From assembly GCA_029582265.1 (NCBI GenBank), contig CM055828.1, forward strand, positions 27,668,618 to 27,732,617: DNA of 64,000 bases, in the 5' to 3' direction. The position numbers were made by a program, and so were the translations under genes. Numbering within the stretch: position 1 is the stretch's first letter; each line of letters begins with the position of its first letter. Source of the stretch: Zoroaster sp. YZ-2022 (Eukaryota > Echinodermata > Asteroidea > Forcipulatida > Zoroasteridae). The notes under the pieces were generated by a model, which saw nothing but the letters and a program-made list of their open reading frames with translations, had not been told where the DNA came from and did no database searches. This document shows positions 1 through 9,066 of this stretch, piece by piece.

Positions 1-272
1 GGACGTGGTGTCCAGTGCCCTGGCGAATACGTATCACCGTGAAACGATTCCGACTCGTTAGTATCTGAACAGATTGGGCCATGGTGTGATGGTGTGATGG
101 TTGCATGGTGGGTGGTGTATGATGGGTAAGGCATTGTGGAAGGTACATAGTATTCAATCGGAGCAGTGCCATTGGCCGTGTAGTTCCCTTCAAAGTGGGG
201 ATCTCCACTGTAATTAGACGAATGGTTGTCACCGAAACAATACTCTGGAAGCAAAGGATTGGCACAGACTGT
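1..272 (-). CDS. SLC4A2-like: Anion exchanger exon: glycosylated extracellular loop (partial, runs off window)
   Basis: This is the most 3' exon of the anion exchanger visible here, continuing past base 1. On the minus strand a pyrimidine-rich acceptor (CTCTCTTTCAG) is followed by 90 open codons starting TVCANPLLPEYCFGDNHSS. The phase (0) matches the donor of the exon at 1118-1312. The product is hydrophilic, Tyr/Thr/His-rich, and has five N-glycosylation sequons (NHS, NYS, NYT, NGT, NES) and three cysteines. In SLC4 proteins the stretch after the fifth membrane span is the large glycosylated third extracellular loop, and position and composition fit. Loop sequence is poorly conserved in the family, so the assignment rests on splice phase, location and sequons. 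Confidence 0.82.
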
Positions 273-353
273 CTGAAAGAGAGCAATGGTTTAACGGTAA
301 GAACTATTAAGATATTCCAACAAGGCTTCTAGAATATAACTGATGTGAAGGTA

Positions 354-603
354 TGTCCCAGCAAAAGTCAAAGGGTAAGAAATGCGAGGGTTTCCCAGCA
401 AAGGTCAAAGGGTAAGAAATGCGAGGGTTTCCCAGCAAAGGTCAAAGGGTAAGAAATGCGAGGGTTTCCCAGCAAAGGTCAAAGGGTAAGAAATGAGAGG
501 ATTTCCCAGCAAAGGCCAAAGGGTAAGAAATGCGAGGGTTTCCCAGCAAAGGCCAAAGGGTAAGAAATGCGAGGTTTCCCAGCAAAGGTCAAAGGGTAAG
601 AAC
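354..603. repeat. 37-bp tandem repeat, about 7 units, in an anion-exchanger intron
   Basis: Seven nearly identical 37-bp units contain the core CCCAGCAAAGGTCAAAGGGT followed by AAGAAATGCGAGGGTTT. Units differ by single bases (GGTC or GGCC, GCGAGG or GAGAGG), and the last has lost one base. The array starts about 80 bp from the acceptor of the exon at 1-272. Each unit contains a sequence like a nuclear-receptor DR1 site (AGGTCA-A-AGGGTA). Confidence 0.95.
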
Positions 604-754
604 TGCAAATGTATAATGTAAAGCGCTCAGGGAGATCACAACGTGAAGGAGTTAGCCTTAGAATATTTAGTCACTATTTATTTATTTAAAAAAAAATTAT
701 TATTACAATTTTATTAAGCAGGATATTTTAATATCTTGGAAAATATATCAAGGC

Positions 755-1070
755 TTAACCCTCCTACACATGGAGGCCACTCCGATCCACAAAATTCTGT
801 TCTTGAGCAACCTTCAGTACATACATGTACAAGCCTGCTGTCCTTTCCAAGTAATCTTACAAAATCAACTGTGTGCCACCCAAGGCCACTGTAAATGTTT
901 GAACATATTAGTATGGCCTACAATGTATCAATGGGAGACCACTTTACCCTGTAATCTCAGTGGTGTGACAGTGCACAGAAGGGTAACCATAGGAAGCCAC
1001 TGGCAACAGCTAATGGCTTGGAGTGGCCTGAATGGGTTGTTTCAAAAATTGCACTGATTGTAGGAGTTAA
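755..1070. mobile_element. piggyBac-like MITE (TTAA-CCCTCCTAC family)
   Basis: The element is bounded by TTAA on both sides. The left end reads TTAACCCTCCTACA and the right end TGTAGGAGTTAA, so the terminal inverted repeat is slightly decayed on the right. TTAA duplication with CCC termini is the piggyBac signature. The interior has no credible transposase. The last bases are about 50 bp from the donor side of the exon at 1118-1312. Confidence 0.7.
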
Positions 1071-1117
1071 AAGCATCTTAAAGCCAATCCTATTTATATG
1101 CATTAAATCCAACTCAC

Positions 1118-1312
1118 ATGATATAGGCCTAGGTAGGTCTCGTACAAGAAGATCAGCGAGATGAGTGTGGAGAATATCTCCTCTGTGAAGCGGGTAAAAT
1201 ATCGTACCAGAATGCTGCCCTCAAAGGCAACGACAACGATTGATATCACAAAGATCCAGAATCCCACCCACGTCCGGAACGGAAGGAGCTCAATGCCTAT
1301 CTTCTCACAGAA
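1118..1312 (-). CDS. SLC4A2-like: Anion exchanger exon: membrane spans 4-5
   Basis: The 195-nt exon starts after the acceptor ATACCCTAG and ends at a strong donor (CAT|GTGAGT), phase 0 at both sides. It encodes FCEKIGIELLPFRTWVGFW, then a hydrophobic span (IFVIVIVVAFEGSILV), the conserved RYFTRFTEEIFSTLISLLF and YETY. This matches the SLC4 motif ALEGSFLVR-FxSRFTQEIFAFLISLIFIYET of AE proteins. In transcript order it joins the exon at 1576-1724 to the glycosylated loop exon. The stretch LGLYH just before the donor is not conserved but stays in frame. Confidence 0.93.
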
Positions 1313-1575
1313 CTAGGGTATCAAAAATGGGTGGGAATTAGGGATAATTTCTCAGAACGGCAATAGACAAAAAAAAAATCAACAATCAAAACATCTGCAT
1401 TTTGGCAATATCCCTGATCATTTTTAAGTCATCCCAACGGCCAGTTCATAATTCATAACAATGCAAATTCACGTCATGTAAATCACTTTGCTTTCGCAGT
1501 AGGTCAAAGGTAATGATGTCCATCCCACTGCTTTCGTCAAAAAAATAAATAAAATAAAAACATTGTCAAACTTAC

Positions 1576-1724
1576 AACAAACATTTGTTCTTCAAATACA
1601 AGAAATGGCCCAGTGCCTCCTATGATGATCAGAGGCTGGCCAGAGAACAAGGAAAATAGCATTCCACAGATGGACGTCGACACGATCATCTCACTCACTC
1701 CCATCCACTTCTGAGTTTTCTCAC
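1576..1724 (-). CDS. SLC4A2-like: Anion exchanger exon: membrane spans 2-3
   Basis: The 149-nt exon starts after acceptor GTTGACAG and ends at donor GTT|GTAAGT. It encodes GEKTQKWMGVSEMIVSTS, then ICGMLFSLFSGQPLIIIGG and TGPFLVFEEQMFV. GEKT-x-x-MGVSE and PxLVFEE are diagnostic of AE1-3. Sodium-bicarbonate cotransporters have GEAT and LVFEK here, so the gene is an anion exchanger and not an NBC. The split codon (A|GT, serine) joins cleanly to the exon at 2598-2816. This is the most confidently identified exon with its upstream neighbour. Confidence 0.96.
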
Positions 1725-1789
1725 CTGTCAACAAAATTGATGAGAATAAGAAGACACAGTAGAACAGGGACCAAGGGGTCATATGTCGC

Positions 1790-2110
1790 TCAAAGAGAAG
1801 GTGCAAACATTGGTAATTACCTGATTACAAAATTTCCATCGAAAAGGTAACTCATTGTGAAATTGGTAAAAAGGGAACAATTATCCTGAAAAATGCTCGT
1901 CTGTAATGCTTTCATTTCAGAGAAAACAAAGAACAAATATGCACATTTTCAAGTGTTTTCTGTTAAATTTTTGTTTTAATGCTTTCACACTTTTCTCATG
2001 ACTAAAACTTTCACAGGTTAGTTGTTTCATGTAAATCTTGATTCAAAGACGGTAAGCATATTCATAGGAGCAGTTTTGCCAACATTACCAATGCTGTACT
2101 TTCCCTTTAA
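1790..2110. repeat. Kolobok-like MITE, 'AGGGAAGGTACAACATTGGTA' family
   Basis: The left end AGAAGGTGCAAACATTGGTA is the inverse of the right end ACCAATGCTGTACTTTCCCT. The right side ends in TTAA and the left in a decayed TCAA. A second copy with matching interior (TTCACACTTTTCTCAT, CTTGATTCAAAGA) is at 18534-18915. Partial copies begin at 31175, 40183 and 58752. There is no coding capacity. Confidence 0.6.
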
Positions 2111-2256
2111 TATATGTATATGTGATATTAATCTTTTTTTGTTTATATGTTTGTTTGTGCATCTTTCATGTATGACAATAACGACTGAAAGTTACTGATT
2201 TTGGGGAATGTCTACATATGTTTAGAAAAGTCATAAAGGTGAAATAAGATAATATA

Positions 2257-2523
2257 TACTACTCAAAACAATTTAGGGAACACCGGAATAATCTCAGTTA
2301 AAGCAAGATCATTTATTCCAGATTAAACACAATGTTTCACAGAATTGATGAGAAACAACTGCACAATGAAACAGATGATGAAGGATGCATGTAGTGATTA
2401 CACATTTCATGACATGACTACTGAAAGAGAGAGGGGGTTGCAAATGAAAATCCCGGTTCATGGAACATTTCAAACCTATTTGATGTTAAAAATCCGGTGT
2501 TCCCTAAATTGTTTTGAGTAGTA
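2257..2523. mobile_element. Tc1/mariner-like MITE, copy 1
   Basis: Terminal inverted repeats CTACTCAAAACAATTTAGGG are flanked by TA, the target of Tc1/mariner transposases. A nearly identical copy lies at 7042-7308 in another intron of the same gene. The interior has no transposase reading frame, so this is a non-autonomous element. Confidence 0.88.
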
Positions 2524-2597
2524 TAGTCCCCAAGGGTGTACATGGAGGAGATGAGGTTGGGAGCATTCAGGGAAATTAAAAAGATGGTTTTTCTCAC

Positions 2598-2816
2598 TCA
2601 AAAGACCACCAAATGTGATCGCAGGGGACAAACATGCAACGTAGATGAACACAAAGGCAGCCAGGCACTGAAAGTTGAGGGCATCGGTTATGTCACTCCA
2701 ATAGTGAGGGTAGCGACGTTTGACATCATTGACTAGACCACCGAAGATACGCTTTGTCCGACGGAGAGGATCAAGGTTTAGTTCCAGTTGAATCTTTTTT
2801 GTAAAAGCGATAACAG
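2598..2816 (-). CDS. SLC4A2-like: Anion exchanger exon: end of cytoplasmic domain and membrane span 1
   Basis: The 219-nt exon has acceptor TTGTTATTGTAG and donor TTGA|GTGAGA. It encodes [20 protein letters not shown], then [40 protein letters not shown] and ITFGGLL. The blocks RRYPHYxSD, QCLAA and [10 protein letters not shown] are hallmarks of AE proteins: they mark the linker into the membrane domain and the first transmembrane helix. Phases fit both neighbours (G|CT from 4441-4645, A|GT into 1576-1724). The protein exchanges chloride for bicarbonate across the plasma membrane in this family. Confidence 0.96.
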
Positions 2817-2848
2817 CTACAATAACAACAAAATTTAAAAATACAAGT

Positions 2849-3231
2849 TTAATAATAATAATAATAATAATGATAATAATAATGTGGACTTATATAGCGC
2901 ACGTATCCACCAAACTGGTGCTCAAGGCACATTATATTATTACCCCTGCTCATCAGGCTCATAAATCATTCCTGAAACCATCTCAGCTCCCTGGGGAGTA
3001 TACAGCTAAATTGCTGCCATTACAGCGCATATAGGGCTAATCAAACACAACAACCAACTCTGCCCTCACAGGTGCCCATTTACCCCTGGGTGGAGAGAAG
3101 CAATTGTGGTAAAGTGTCTTGCTGAAGGACACAAGCACCATGGTCGCGGTCAGGATTCGAACCCACATTCTGACGACTCAGCCATCAGAACACAAATCCG
3201 ATGCACTAAACCGCTCGACCATGGCACTCCA
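2849..3231 (-). mobile_element. SINE-A, tRNA-derived, full copy (minus orientation)
   Basis: Read on the minus strand it begins with a tRNA-like head: GCCATGGTCGAGCGGTTTAG is the A-box region and GTGGGTTCGAATCC the B-box region, here slightly changed. A body follows (CACTTTACCA, CTCTCCACCC, GTATACTCCCCAGGGAGCTG). The 3' end has CCAGTTTGGTGGATACGTGC, GCTATATAAGTCCAC and an (ATT)n tail. Related copies are at 5655, 28767, 39075, 40320 and 62536. The (ATT)n-tailed GCGCTATATAA end resembles L2/CR1-type LINE tails, which may supply its reverse transcriptase. Confidence 0.88.
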
Positions 3232-3280
3232 TAGTTTAAGTCACTATACACTATTGGTCATCTTGAAAAAAGAAGTTTTT

Positions 3281-3610
3281 AGGCCAAAACAAAAAGTGTC
3301 TGGTTTCTGGTCTCCGCGCGTGTCGCCTCAGACCCACGCGTCAGCATTTTTAATTTTCAATTTTTTTTCTTCTATGAAACGATGTCTAATTGCAGCCAAA
3401 ATTGCTGGATCGATTGGAATTCTGCCGTGCTGCGTTTTAAACGACTCTTTCACATAGGGGTATGTATGCTTGCCCGATTTGTGAGGCCTGTTGGAAAAAA
3501 AGAAGAAAGATTACCAAAAAAAAAAAAAAAAAAAAAAAAATAAGCCCCTCACTGCACCGATTTTGAAACTGACCGATGACCAGAAACCGGAGACTTCTTT
3601 TTTTTGGCCT
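3281..3610. mobile_element. MITE of the 'GGTTTCTGGTCTC' family, copy 1
   Basis: Inverted ends are AGGCCAAAAC...AGTGTCTGGTTTCTGGTC on the left and GACCAGAAACCGGAGACTTC...GGCCT on the right. The conserved interior includes AGCCAAAATTGCTGGATCGA and CACATAGGGGTATG plus an A-rich stretch. Further copies are at 3687, 20986, 29208, 31977 and 57380, in both orientations. Chance open frames across this family are artefacts. No clear target duplication was found. Confidence 0.8.
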
Positions 3611-3686
3611 TACATGAAACTAACTTGGTGTAAAGTTGATGTTGGTATCTATAGCCCCCAAAAGAATGTCCGGTTTCACATCATAG

Positions 3687-3980
3687 GTCGGCTCCAAAAT
3701 CAGTGCGGTGCCAACCAGTGAAATACGTGATACATGTATACACGGTTATTGGAACCAGACCAAATTTCCCATACACAAAGTATGGTGGCACAAATCAGGT
3801 AAACGTTCATACCCCTATGTGAAAACGTCGTCTAAAACACATGGCGGCAGAATTCCAATCGATCCAGCAATTTTGGCTGCAATTGGACATCGTTTCATAG
3901 CAAAAACAAAGAAAACTAAAAATGCCGATGCGTGGGTCTGAGGCGATGCACGTGGAGACCAGAAACCAGAGACGTTTTAT
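3687..3980. mobile_element. MITE of the 'GGTTTCTGGTCTC' family, copy 2 (inverted, partial)
   Basis: Same family as 3281-3610 but opposite orientation, reading GAATTCCAATCGATCCAGCA and ending GAGACCAGAAACCAGAGACG. The two copies lie 80 bp apart head to head, so this intron could form a long hairpin. The intervening bases contain another dispersed motif, ACTTGGTGTAAAGTTGATG, also seen at about 25740 and 53135. Confidence 0.75.
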
Positions 3981-4440
3981 TTTTATTTTAAATAACATCC
4001 CTTGAAATATTTCTCTCTCAGGTGCTATCATTTAAGTAAAACTAGTAAAAGAATTTCCATTCTGAATTTCTGCCATCTGAAGACAGAAATTCCACATTGG
4101 AATGAATATACATTGATAGCATTTATACTATAACAGCCTTTAAAAAAAAAAATCTGCAGGGGTCGAAACATGAGGCAACTTAAAAGTGACAGCGCATTAT
4201 TTCTAGGGAAGATTGATACCATCATCAGCTTTACACTAAATTTCACATTAAAATTCAACCGTTTGGTTAATCCTGTTACCTTATCTTCAAGAAACATATA
4301 CCAACGCAAAAATACACATTCAAACAGTAAAAACAAATATAAAATTAGACTGAGCGAATCGACAATCATCACCAGCCACGATCATCCCTCTGACCCTCAA
4401 ACTGGCATTCAGGGGATGAATCCTAATTCTGACTACCCAC

Positions 4441-4645
4441 CGTCGGTGTCCTCCTTGGTCGGTTTGAGTGTCTTGCGTCTCCTCATCACCTTGGCCTGCT
4501 CCTTCTTCTGGATGCGGGTGATGGGCAGGAGCAGCTCACGGTCCCAGTCACCCGGAGGCAGCACCATGGTGTCGTTGAGGAACTCGCTGATGCCTTTCAG
4601 GATGTCGTGCTTGTCCAAGCCGGAGTAGGCAATATCACGAAAGAC
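4441..4645 (-). CDS. SLC4A2-like: Anion exchanger exon: C-terminal part of cytoplasmic domain
   Basis: The 205-nt exon lies between acceptor GTTACGTAG and donor GACG|GTGGGT. It encodes [40 protein letters not shown] and a basic tail ([17 protein letters not shown]). It matches the AE segment FHEAAYLADEREDLLTAI-x-x-FLDCSVVLPP, where VLPP is conserved. Frames join in phase with 5287-5613 (0) and 2598-2816 (1). The downstream donor was chosen over the adjacent GTAGTC because only it keeps the reading frame into the next exon. Confidence 0.92.
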
Positions 4646-4691
4646 CTACGTAACCAAAACATTTTTTTTTTTCCTAGCACTGGTTTGAAAA

Positions 4692-4951
4692 TACACTCAC
4701 TGGCCATAAGTATTGCAACATCCCCAAAGTTCAGTTTGGAGAACTGTGTTACAATAATTTATTTTATTTTATTTACACTACTTAACACTTCTTGAAAGTG
4801 CCTGTGTTTTGAATTCAATGTTCTTTTACACTGTTCTTGCTCGGAAATTATGTAATAAACGATCAATGAAATCGGATTAAATGATCATCTCACCTGTTAC
4901 TTGTAAAGTGCTATTTTGAGCATGTTGCAATACTTTTGGCCAGTGAGTGTG
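4692..4951. mobile_element. Tc1/mariner-like MITE (CACTCACTGGCC ends)
   Basis: Inverted ends are CACTCACTGGCCATAAGTAT on the left and ATACTTTTGGCCAGTGAGTG on the right, each continuing into TTGCAACAT or its inverse. TA precedes the left end, and the right flank is TG, a decayed TA. The length of about 256 bp and the absence of an ORF fit a non-autonomous Tc1-like element. Confidence 0.82.
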
Positions 4952-5044
4952 AACAGATTCCACAAATTTCAAACATAAAATTTGATACAAAGCCAGACGT
5001 TGTAGAATTGGCATTACCAAGTTTACTTAAAATAAGGTGCTACA

Positions 5045-5195
5045 GGACACAATTACATAGAGCTGTCTAGAAAATATTGCTTAGCAAATCTGCCAAGCAA
5101 ATTTAAGCTGAGAACCTTGCTACAAGCAATATACATTTGACTGGTAGCCAATTTTGGCTAACCAACTCAGAAATTGCTGAGAAATTGGCCCCCGG
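5045..5195. repeat. MITE of the 'GGGCCAATTTC...TGCTTAGCA' family (decayed)
   Basis: The left end ATTACATAGAGCTGTCTAG and right end GAGAAATTGGCCCCCGG belong to a family rich in TGCTTAGCAAA and CAGCCAA motifs. Other members are at 17398-17575, 41308-41492, 42290-42410 and 55640-56540. Ends are roughly inverted (GGCCAATTTCAYAGAGCTGC). Confidence 0.55.
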
Positions 5196-5286
5196 TCGCT
5201 GACTGCCAAGAGTCATGTTATGAACTGTCAAGGATAACAATTCTATTCCTTCAACACCACCCCCACCCTCCCTCCCTAACCCCTAC

Positions 5287-5613
5287 CTCATCTGAAAACA
5301 GCGTGGCCATCGCACGGCCCACCTCGTGGTAGTCCGTATCGCTAAAACTGGGTCCTACCAAGACGAAAATGAACCGCAGTGGCAGAGGCACTTCAAGAAA
5401 GTTCTCAAACACCGTTGCTTCTTCCAGCCGGACGAGGGCCATAACCGGCTCCTCAAACGATTCCTCCCTGGCTACCATGACAATGGCTGCCTCGGCTCCG
5501 GCGGGGATCTTCCGCATGATGCCTTCAAAATGCATAGTTTGGCGTCTGCTGAGGGGCAGGTCTACGTTGCTGTTGTTGTTGTTCTCAAGCATAGATATAC
5601 GCACCTCGTCTGC
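5287..5613 (-). CDS. SLC4A2-like: Anion exchanger exon: core of cytoplasmic domain
   Basis: The 327-nt exon encodes 109 residues. The first part (ADEVRISMLENNNNSNVDLP) is lineage-specific with an asparagine run. Conserved blocks follow: MRKIPAGAEAAIVMVAR, MALVRLEEATVFENFLEVPL, PLRFIFVLVGPSFSDTDYHE and VGRAMATLFSDE. These match AE2 KIPENAEATVVLVG, AFVRLREA, LEVPVPVRFLFLLLGP and DYHEIGRSISTLMSD. The donor is GAG|GTAGGG, phase 0. The acceptor is ACATACAAG; an alternative CAG 4 bp downstream would also keep frame if the preceding exon ended in phase 1. Confidence 0.93.
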
Positions 5614-5654
5614 CTTGTATGTCAACAGAAACATTTTAAAATAGTTATATTTTA

Positions 5655-5969
5655 ATAATAATAATAATAATAACGTGGACTTATATAGCGCATGTATCCA
5701 CCAAACTGGTGCTCAAGGTGCATTACATTATTACCCCTGCTCATCAGGCTCATAAATCATTCCTGAAACCATCTCAGCTCCCTGGGGAGTATACAGCTCA
5801 ATTGCTGCCATTTCGGTGCATATTGGGCTAATCAAACACAACAACCAACTCTGCCCTCACAGGTACCCATTTACCCCATGGCCATGGTCGGGATTCGAAC
5901 CCATGTTCTGACGACTCAGCCACCAGAACACAAATCCGATGCACTAAACCGCTCGGCCATGGCACTCCA
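5655..5969 (-). mobile_element. SINE-A copy (minus), short internal deletion
   Basis: It starts on the plus strand with (AAT)n and ACGTGGACTTATATAGCGCA and ends with the tRNA-like head GCTCGGCCATGGCACTCCAT. It lacks about 60 bp between the CCATTTACCCC box and the B box compared with the copy at 2849-3231. Confidence 0.85.
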
Positions 5970-6352
5970 TAATATATCCACATTAAAACAAAATTTGCTT
6001 GGGTAGTATTTTTTTTTGTTTTGAAAAAGTGCAAAAGACTTAATATTTTTTCTCTAAATTTTCTGGCTAAACAAAATACAGCAGTAGTTTAGGCTGGAAT
6101 TATTTCATAAAGAATTCCCCTTTCCCCTTCCCCCTTCCCAAAGGTTGTTTACCGTTTGTCATTCATGAGATAGGATGGCAAAATGGGTTCAAACTATTAA
6201 CGTGAAGAGCTAACTGTTAACTTCAGATCATGTAAAATGCAATGAATTTCTTTGTGATTGGAAATCATTGAGTTGATTTTTCCAACAAGACGTATAAAAC
6301 ACATGAACACTATAAACAATTGCAAATAATAAACTGCAGGCGTGCCAGCTAA
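5970..6352. other. Intron, no recognisable feature
   Basis: AT-rich intronic sequence with a small CCCCTTTCCCCTTCCCCC pyrimidine stretch near 6118. No exon, repeat boundary or structured element could be supported. Confidence 0.6.
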
Positions 6353-6581
6353 TTAAAGGTACACTATCGTCACGATCAGAGGAGAATTTCAACAGGGAAT
6401 CAGTGTCCTAGTTTAAGACGAACACAGTGACTGAACTTTACTGGCTCATTTATGCAGCAGCAATGGTAATACTAGTATGACTTTATCATGTGGGCTATTA
6501 TTTTCAGTCACTGAGTTAATCTAAAACTAGCACTCCAATTCCACGCCCTGTTGATCGTGACGATTACTATGAACTCTTTAA
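6353..6581. mobile_element. Kolobok-like MITE, 'AGGGACAATATCGTCACGATCA' family, copy 1
   Basis: The element is flanked by TTAA. Its left end AGGTACACTATCGTCACGAT mirrors the right end ATCGTGACGATTACTATGAA, and the interior has GGCTCATTTATGCAGCAGCA and TTTTCAGTCACTGAGTTAAT. Related copies at 28577, 54972 and 61895 have the cleaner end AGGGAC and TTAA. TTAA duplication plus AGGG...CCCT ends, opposite in strand to piggyBac CCC ends, is Kolobok-like. Confidence 0.8.
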
Positions 6582-7041
6582 GTGCTTCAATTCCACAGAG
6601 TATGTCCAGCCAAATAGATTCAATATTCCCAGCTAATTATCAAAATCTAGACAAATGAGATTGAACATAAATCCTGTGAACCCAGTCTGAACTTACACAA
6701 TCATTAAAACTCTGTTCTTAACCTCTGAATCCTGATATATAATCTAATAAACTGAGAAGTAATCCAATTGTGAAAATTAGTGAGTTGAAACCTGACTTTC
6801 TGCATTGCTGTGATCACAGGCATAAATCCTGGGATGGGGGTAGTCCATTGGACGATATCCCCCCCCCCCCCCCCCCAGAATTGTTCATACGGTAAAAAAA
6901 ATATTATTAAGTAAATAATTTGTGCCAAAAAGGGGAAATTTAGTTTGTTTAAATATTTCTTGTCTGTTTCTTTGTCCAGTTCAACCCCCCCACGGGCCTG
7001 CCATTTAACAAAAAAATTGTTTAAGTAAAAGCAACATTATA
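6582..7041. other. Intron with poly-C tract
   Basis: No exon seen. A homopolymeric C run lies at about 6859-6876, with another C-rich patch near 6985. The rest is unassigned AT-rich sequence. Confidence 0.6.
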
Positions 7042-7308
7042 TACTACTTAAAACAATTTAGGGAACACCGGAATAATCTCAGTTAAAGCAAGATCATTTA
7101 TTTCAGATAAACACAATGTTTCACAGAATTGATGAGAAACAACTGCACAATGAAACAGATGATAAAGGATGCATGTAGTGATTACACATTTCATGACATG
7201 ACTACAGAAAGAGAGAGGGGGGTTGCAAATGAAAATCCCGGTTCATGGAACATTTCAAACCTATTTGATGTTAAAAATCCGGTGTTCCCTAAATTGTTTT
7301 GAGTAGTA
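7042..7308. mobile_element. Tc1/mariner-like MITE, copy 2
   Basis: Nearly identical to 2257-2523, with a one-base change in the left end (CTACTTAAAACAATTTAGGG) and TA on both sides. The high similarity indicates recent spread of the family. It sits in the same orientation in a neighbouring intron. Confidence 0.88.
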
Positions 7309-7792
7309 TATTATGCAAATAAATTTCATCTCCCCCCACCCCCCCCCACCCCCTTTGGACATGGATTTACACCACTGGCTGCGATATTAGTGAATCAAGA
7401 TATTTATTGTGATACACTAAAAGAATGCCATGCTTATGGATTGCCATGCATGGTTAACATGGCATAAGACTCGTGCTCTGTTGCTGAGTTGTCAGCAAGT
7501 GGGTTCCTATACCATGTAAGAATCATGGTGTTTGTGTTTTTGAGCAAGATATGTGATTATTTAGATCCACAAAAAAATCATTTATAGGGAAGATTGACAC
7601 CATCAAGACCCGTAAAGTTTAACAATAAAATTTGACAATAAGAAATGTTATAAATATCTATGTTCTCTACTTGCATTGTTTTTCTCTATTTTGTACCCCC
7701 AACTTGAGAATCAAGAGTCAAGCAATTTATCAGCAATCCGAGAAAGCGATCTTTCTTTTTAAAATCCTTACTCCATTTGCATGGGTATCCAC

Positions 7793-7922
7793 AAAGGGAG
7801 GTAAGAGCGTGGCGTTACTCGTCGGAGAGGCATTCAGAGACGCATTACGAGGCTCGGAGGTGGCGTACATTGAAAGACGTCTTACGGAGGCCTGGAAGAG
7901 ACCCACTTGTTCAGAGATGTTC
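7793..7922 (-). CDS. SLC4A2-like: Anion exchanger exon: variable part of cytoplasmic domain (3' edge uncertain)
   Basis: The acceptor CATTTCTTCCAG is good. The exon then reads, in the phase left by 12011-12173, (K)NISEQVGLFQASVRRLSMY and ATSEPRNASLNASPTSNATL. It aligns with the AE2/AE3 region FPRNISAGSLGSLLGHH, where RNIS is shared. GC content rises exactly across this stretch, as in the other exons. The 3' edge is doubtful. The donor at 7792 (TTT|GTGGAT) is weak but phase 0, as the next exon requires. A stronger donor TCC|GTAAGA would end the exon at 7886 (37 nt), also in phase. Confidence 0.62.
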
Positions 7923-8037
7923 CTGGAAGAAATGTGGAGGTCATTGAGGAACACATCTTTGAAGAAAGATAATTAAATTGGGGCGGGGTCTCCAAAAGGG
8001 GGTGACACACTGCCAAAAAAGGGGAGGGGGTACACTC

Positions 8038-8097
8038 TTGTTGTTGTTGTTGTTGTTGTTGTTGTTGATGATGTTGTTGATGTTGATGTTGTTGTTT

Positions 8098-8137
<40 letters not shown>

Positions 8138-8145
8138 AGTAGTAT
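8038..8145. repeat. (TTG)n microsatellite with GAT/TAG interruptions
   Basis: About 35 near-perfect TTG units, interrupted by GATGATG and TTGATG variants. The open frames across it, giving poly-Gln or poly-Thr, are artefacts. Confidence 0.95.
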
Positions 8146-8304
8146 TATTATACATTTCTGGTAATGAAACCAAGGATGCCTCAAAGGCACACTTAAGCAC
8201 TCTCAGAAGCTTGAGGAAACCTGTAAACAAGGGCGCTTGCATTGTGAAACAGAAACACCTACTCTTCCACAATAAGTGTCTGGGGATCTTTTACGTGCAT
8301 TACC

Positions 8305-8567
8305 TTAACCCTCCTATTACATAGCTGCACTTTCGTGGGAAGTTGCACACAGGTGCATTTTTGACTGGTTTTTATTGTCATTTTGACCACCCTGAACAAT
8401 ACCAGACAATGCTTTTACCAGTCAAAAACAGTCGACTCATTTTAACCTGTAAATGTACCTGGTACGAAAGGTTTGACAGTGTTTGACTTTTAAGTGCACT
8501 GGATATACCTTGGCAAGTATATCAACATTTTGACTGATTTTGACCCTTGTAGTAGTAGGAGGGTTAA
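8305..8567. mobile_element. piggyBac-like MITE (TTAA-CCCTCCTAC family)
   Basis: The left end is TTAACCCTCCTATTAC and the right end GTAGTAGGAGGGTTAA. The interior, with TTTTTGACTGGTTTTTATTG, GACAATGCTTTTACCAGTCA and GTGCACTGGATATACCTTGG, is shared with copies at 33948, 35015 and 63116. No reading frame is conserved among copies. Confidence 0.88.
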
Positions 8568-8574
8568 TCCAGTA

Positions 8575-8645
8575 CACGCCATGAGCATTTTTTATTACGG
8601 ATACTGGTGCATAACAAAACCTCATTATTATTATTATATATATAT
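8575..8645 (+). repeat. SINE/LINE 3' tail fragment
   Basis: CACGCCATGAGCATTTTTTA, then GATACTGGTGCATAACAAA and (ATT)n. The same end occurs at 38848-38910 (CGCCATGAGCGTCTCTTTTG with GATACTGGCGCATTACAAAT and (ATT)n). This is a retroposon 3' end with no recognisable 5' part here. Confidence 0.6.
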
Positions 8646-9066
8646 ATTCACTTGAATAAAGCCACTCAGTGTATTTACAAGATGAATGTAGAGGGTCAAT
8701 ATGTTTATAAATTTAGATTCATTTATTTGTAACATCAGTTTGCTTCTTGAGAAAGATCATAAAACAAATTCTCTGCCATGACGTTAATGGGACAAGCAAA
8801 TCCTGTTGGACTTTTGACCCTGCATGCAAGCAGTCTAATCATTTGGAACGTACATTCGGTATGATTGCGTGCATTAGCAGCATTCACACCAATTAATTCC
8901 CATTTAATCAACATCCTTACCAAAGTACACAGTTAATGATTCAATTAACTGTATCATTAACAAAGTTAATGATACAGTGTTACAGCTGGGACAGGCTATC
9001 ATTCATTTGAATGTTCTTCCTGACAGAATACAAAAAAACAACTAGAGATTCAGAGTTTGTCTTGAC

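Noticed and set aside
1200..2830. Assignment of the transporter to the sodium-bicarbonate cotransporter branch
   Set aside because: GEKT, MGVSE, RRYPHY and LVFEE are anion-exchanger residues; cotransporters have GEAT and LVFEK at these sites.
5326..5655. Plus-strand open frames across 5.3-5.65 kb
   Set aside because: They are shadows of the conserved minus-strand exon at 5287-5613.
7795..7810. Plus-strand splice donor GGGAG|GTAAGAG, suggesting a plus-strand gene
   Set aside because: No matching plus-strand exon with coding sense; the segment reads as an anion-exchanger exon on the minus strand.
7882..8272. Poly-Gln / poly-Thr protein
   Set aside because: Translation of the (TTG)n repeat; only the part beyond it overlaps a real exon, in another frame.
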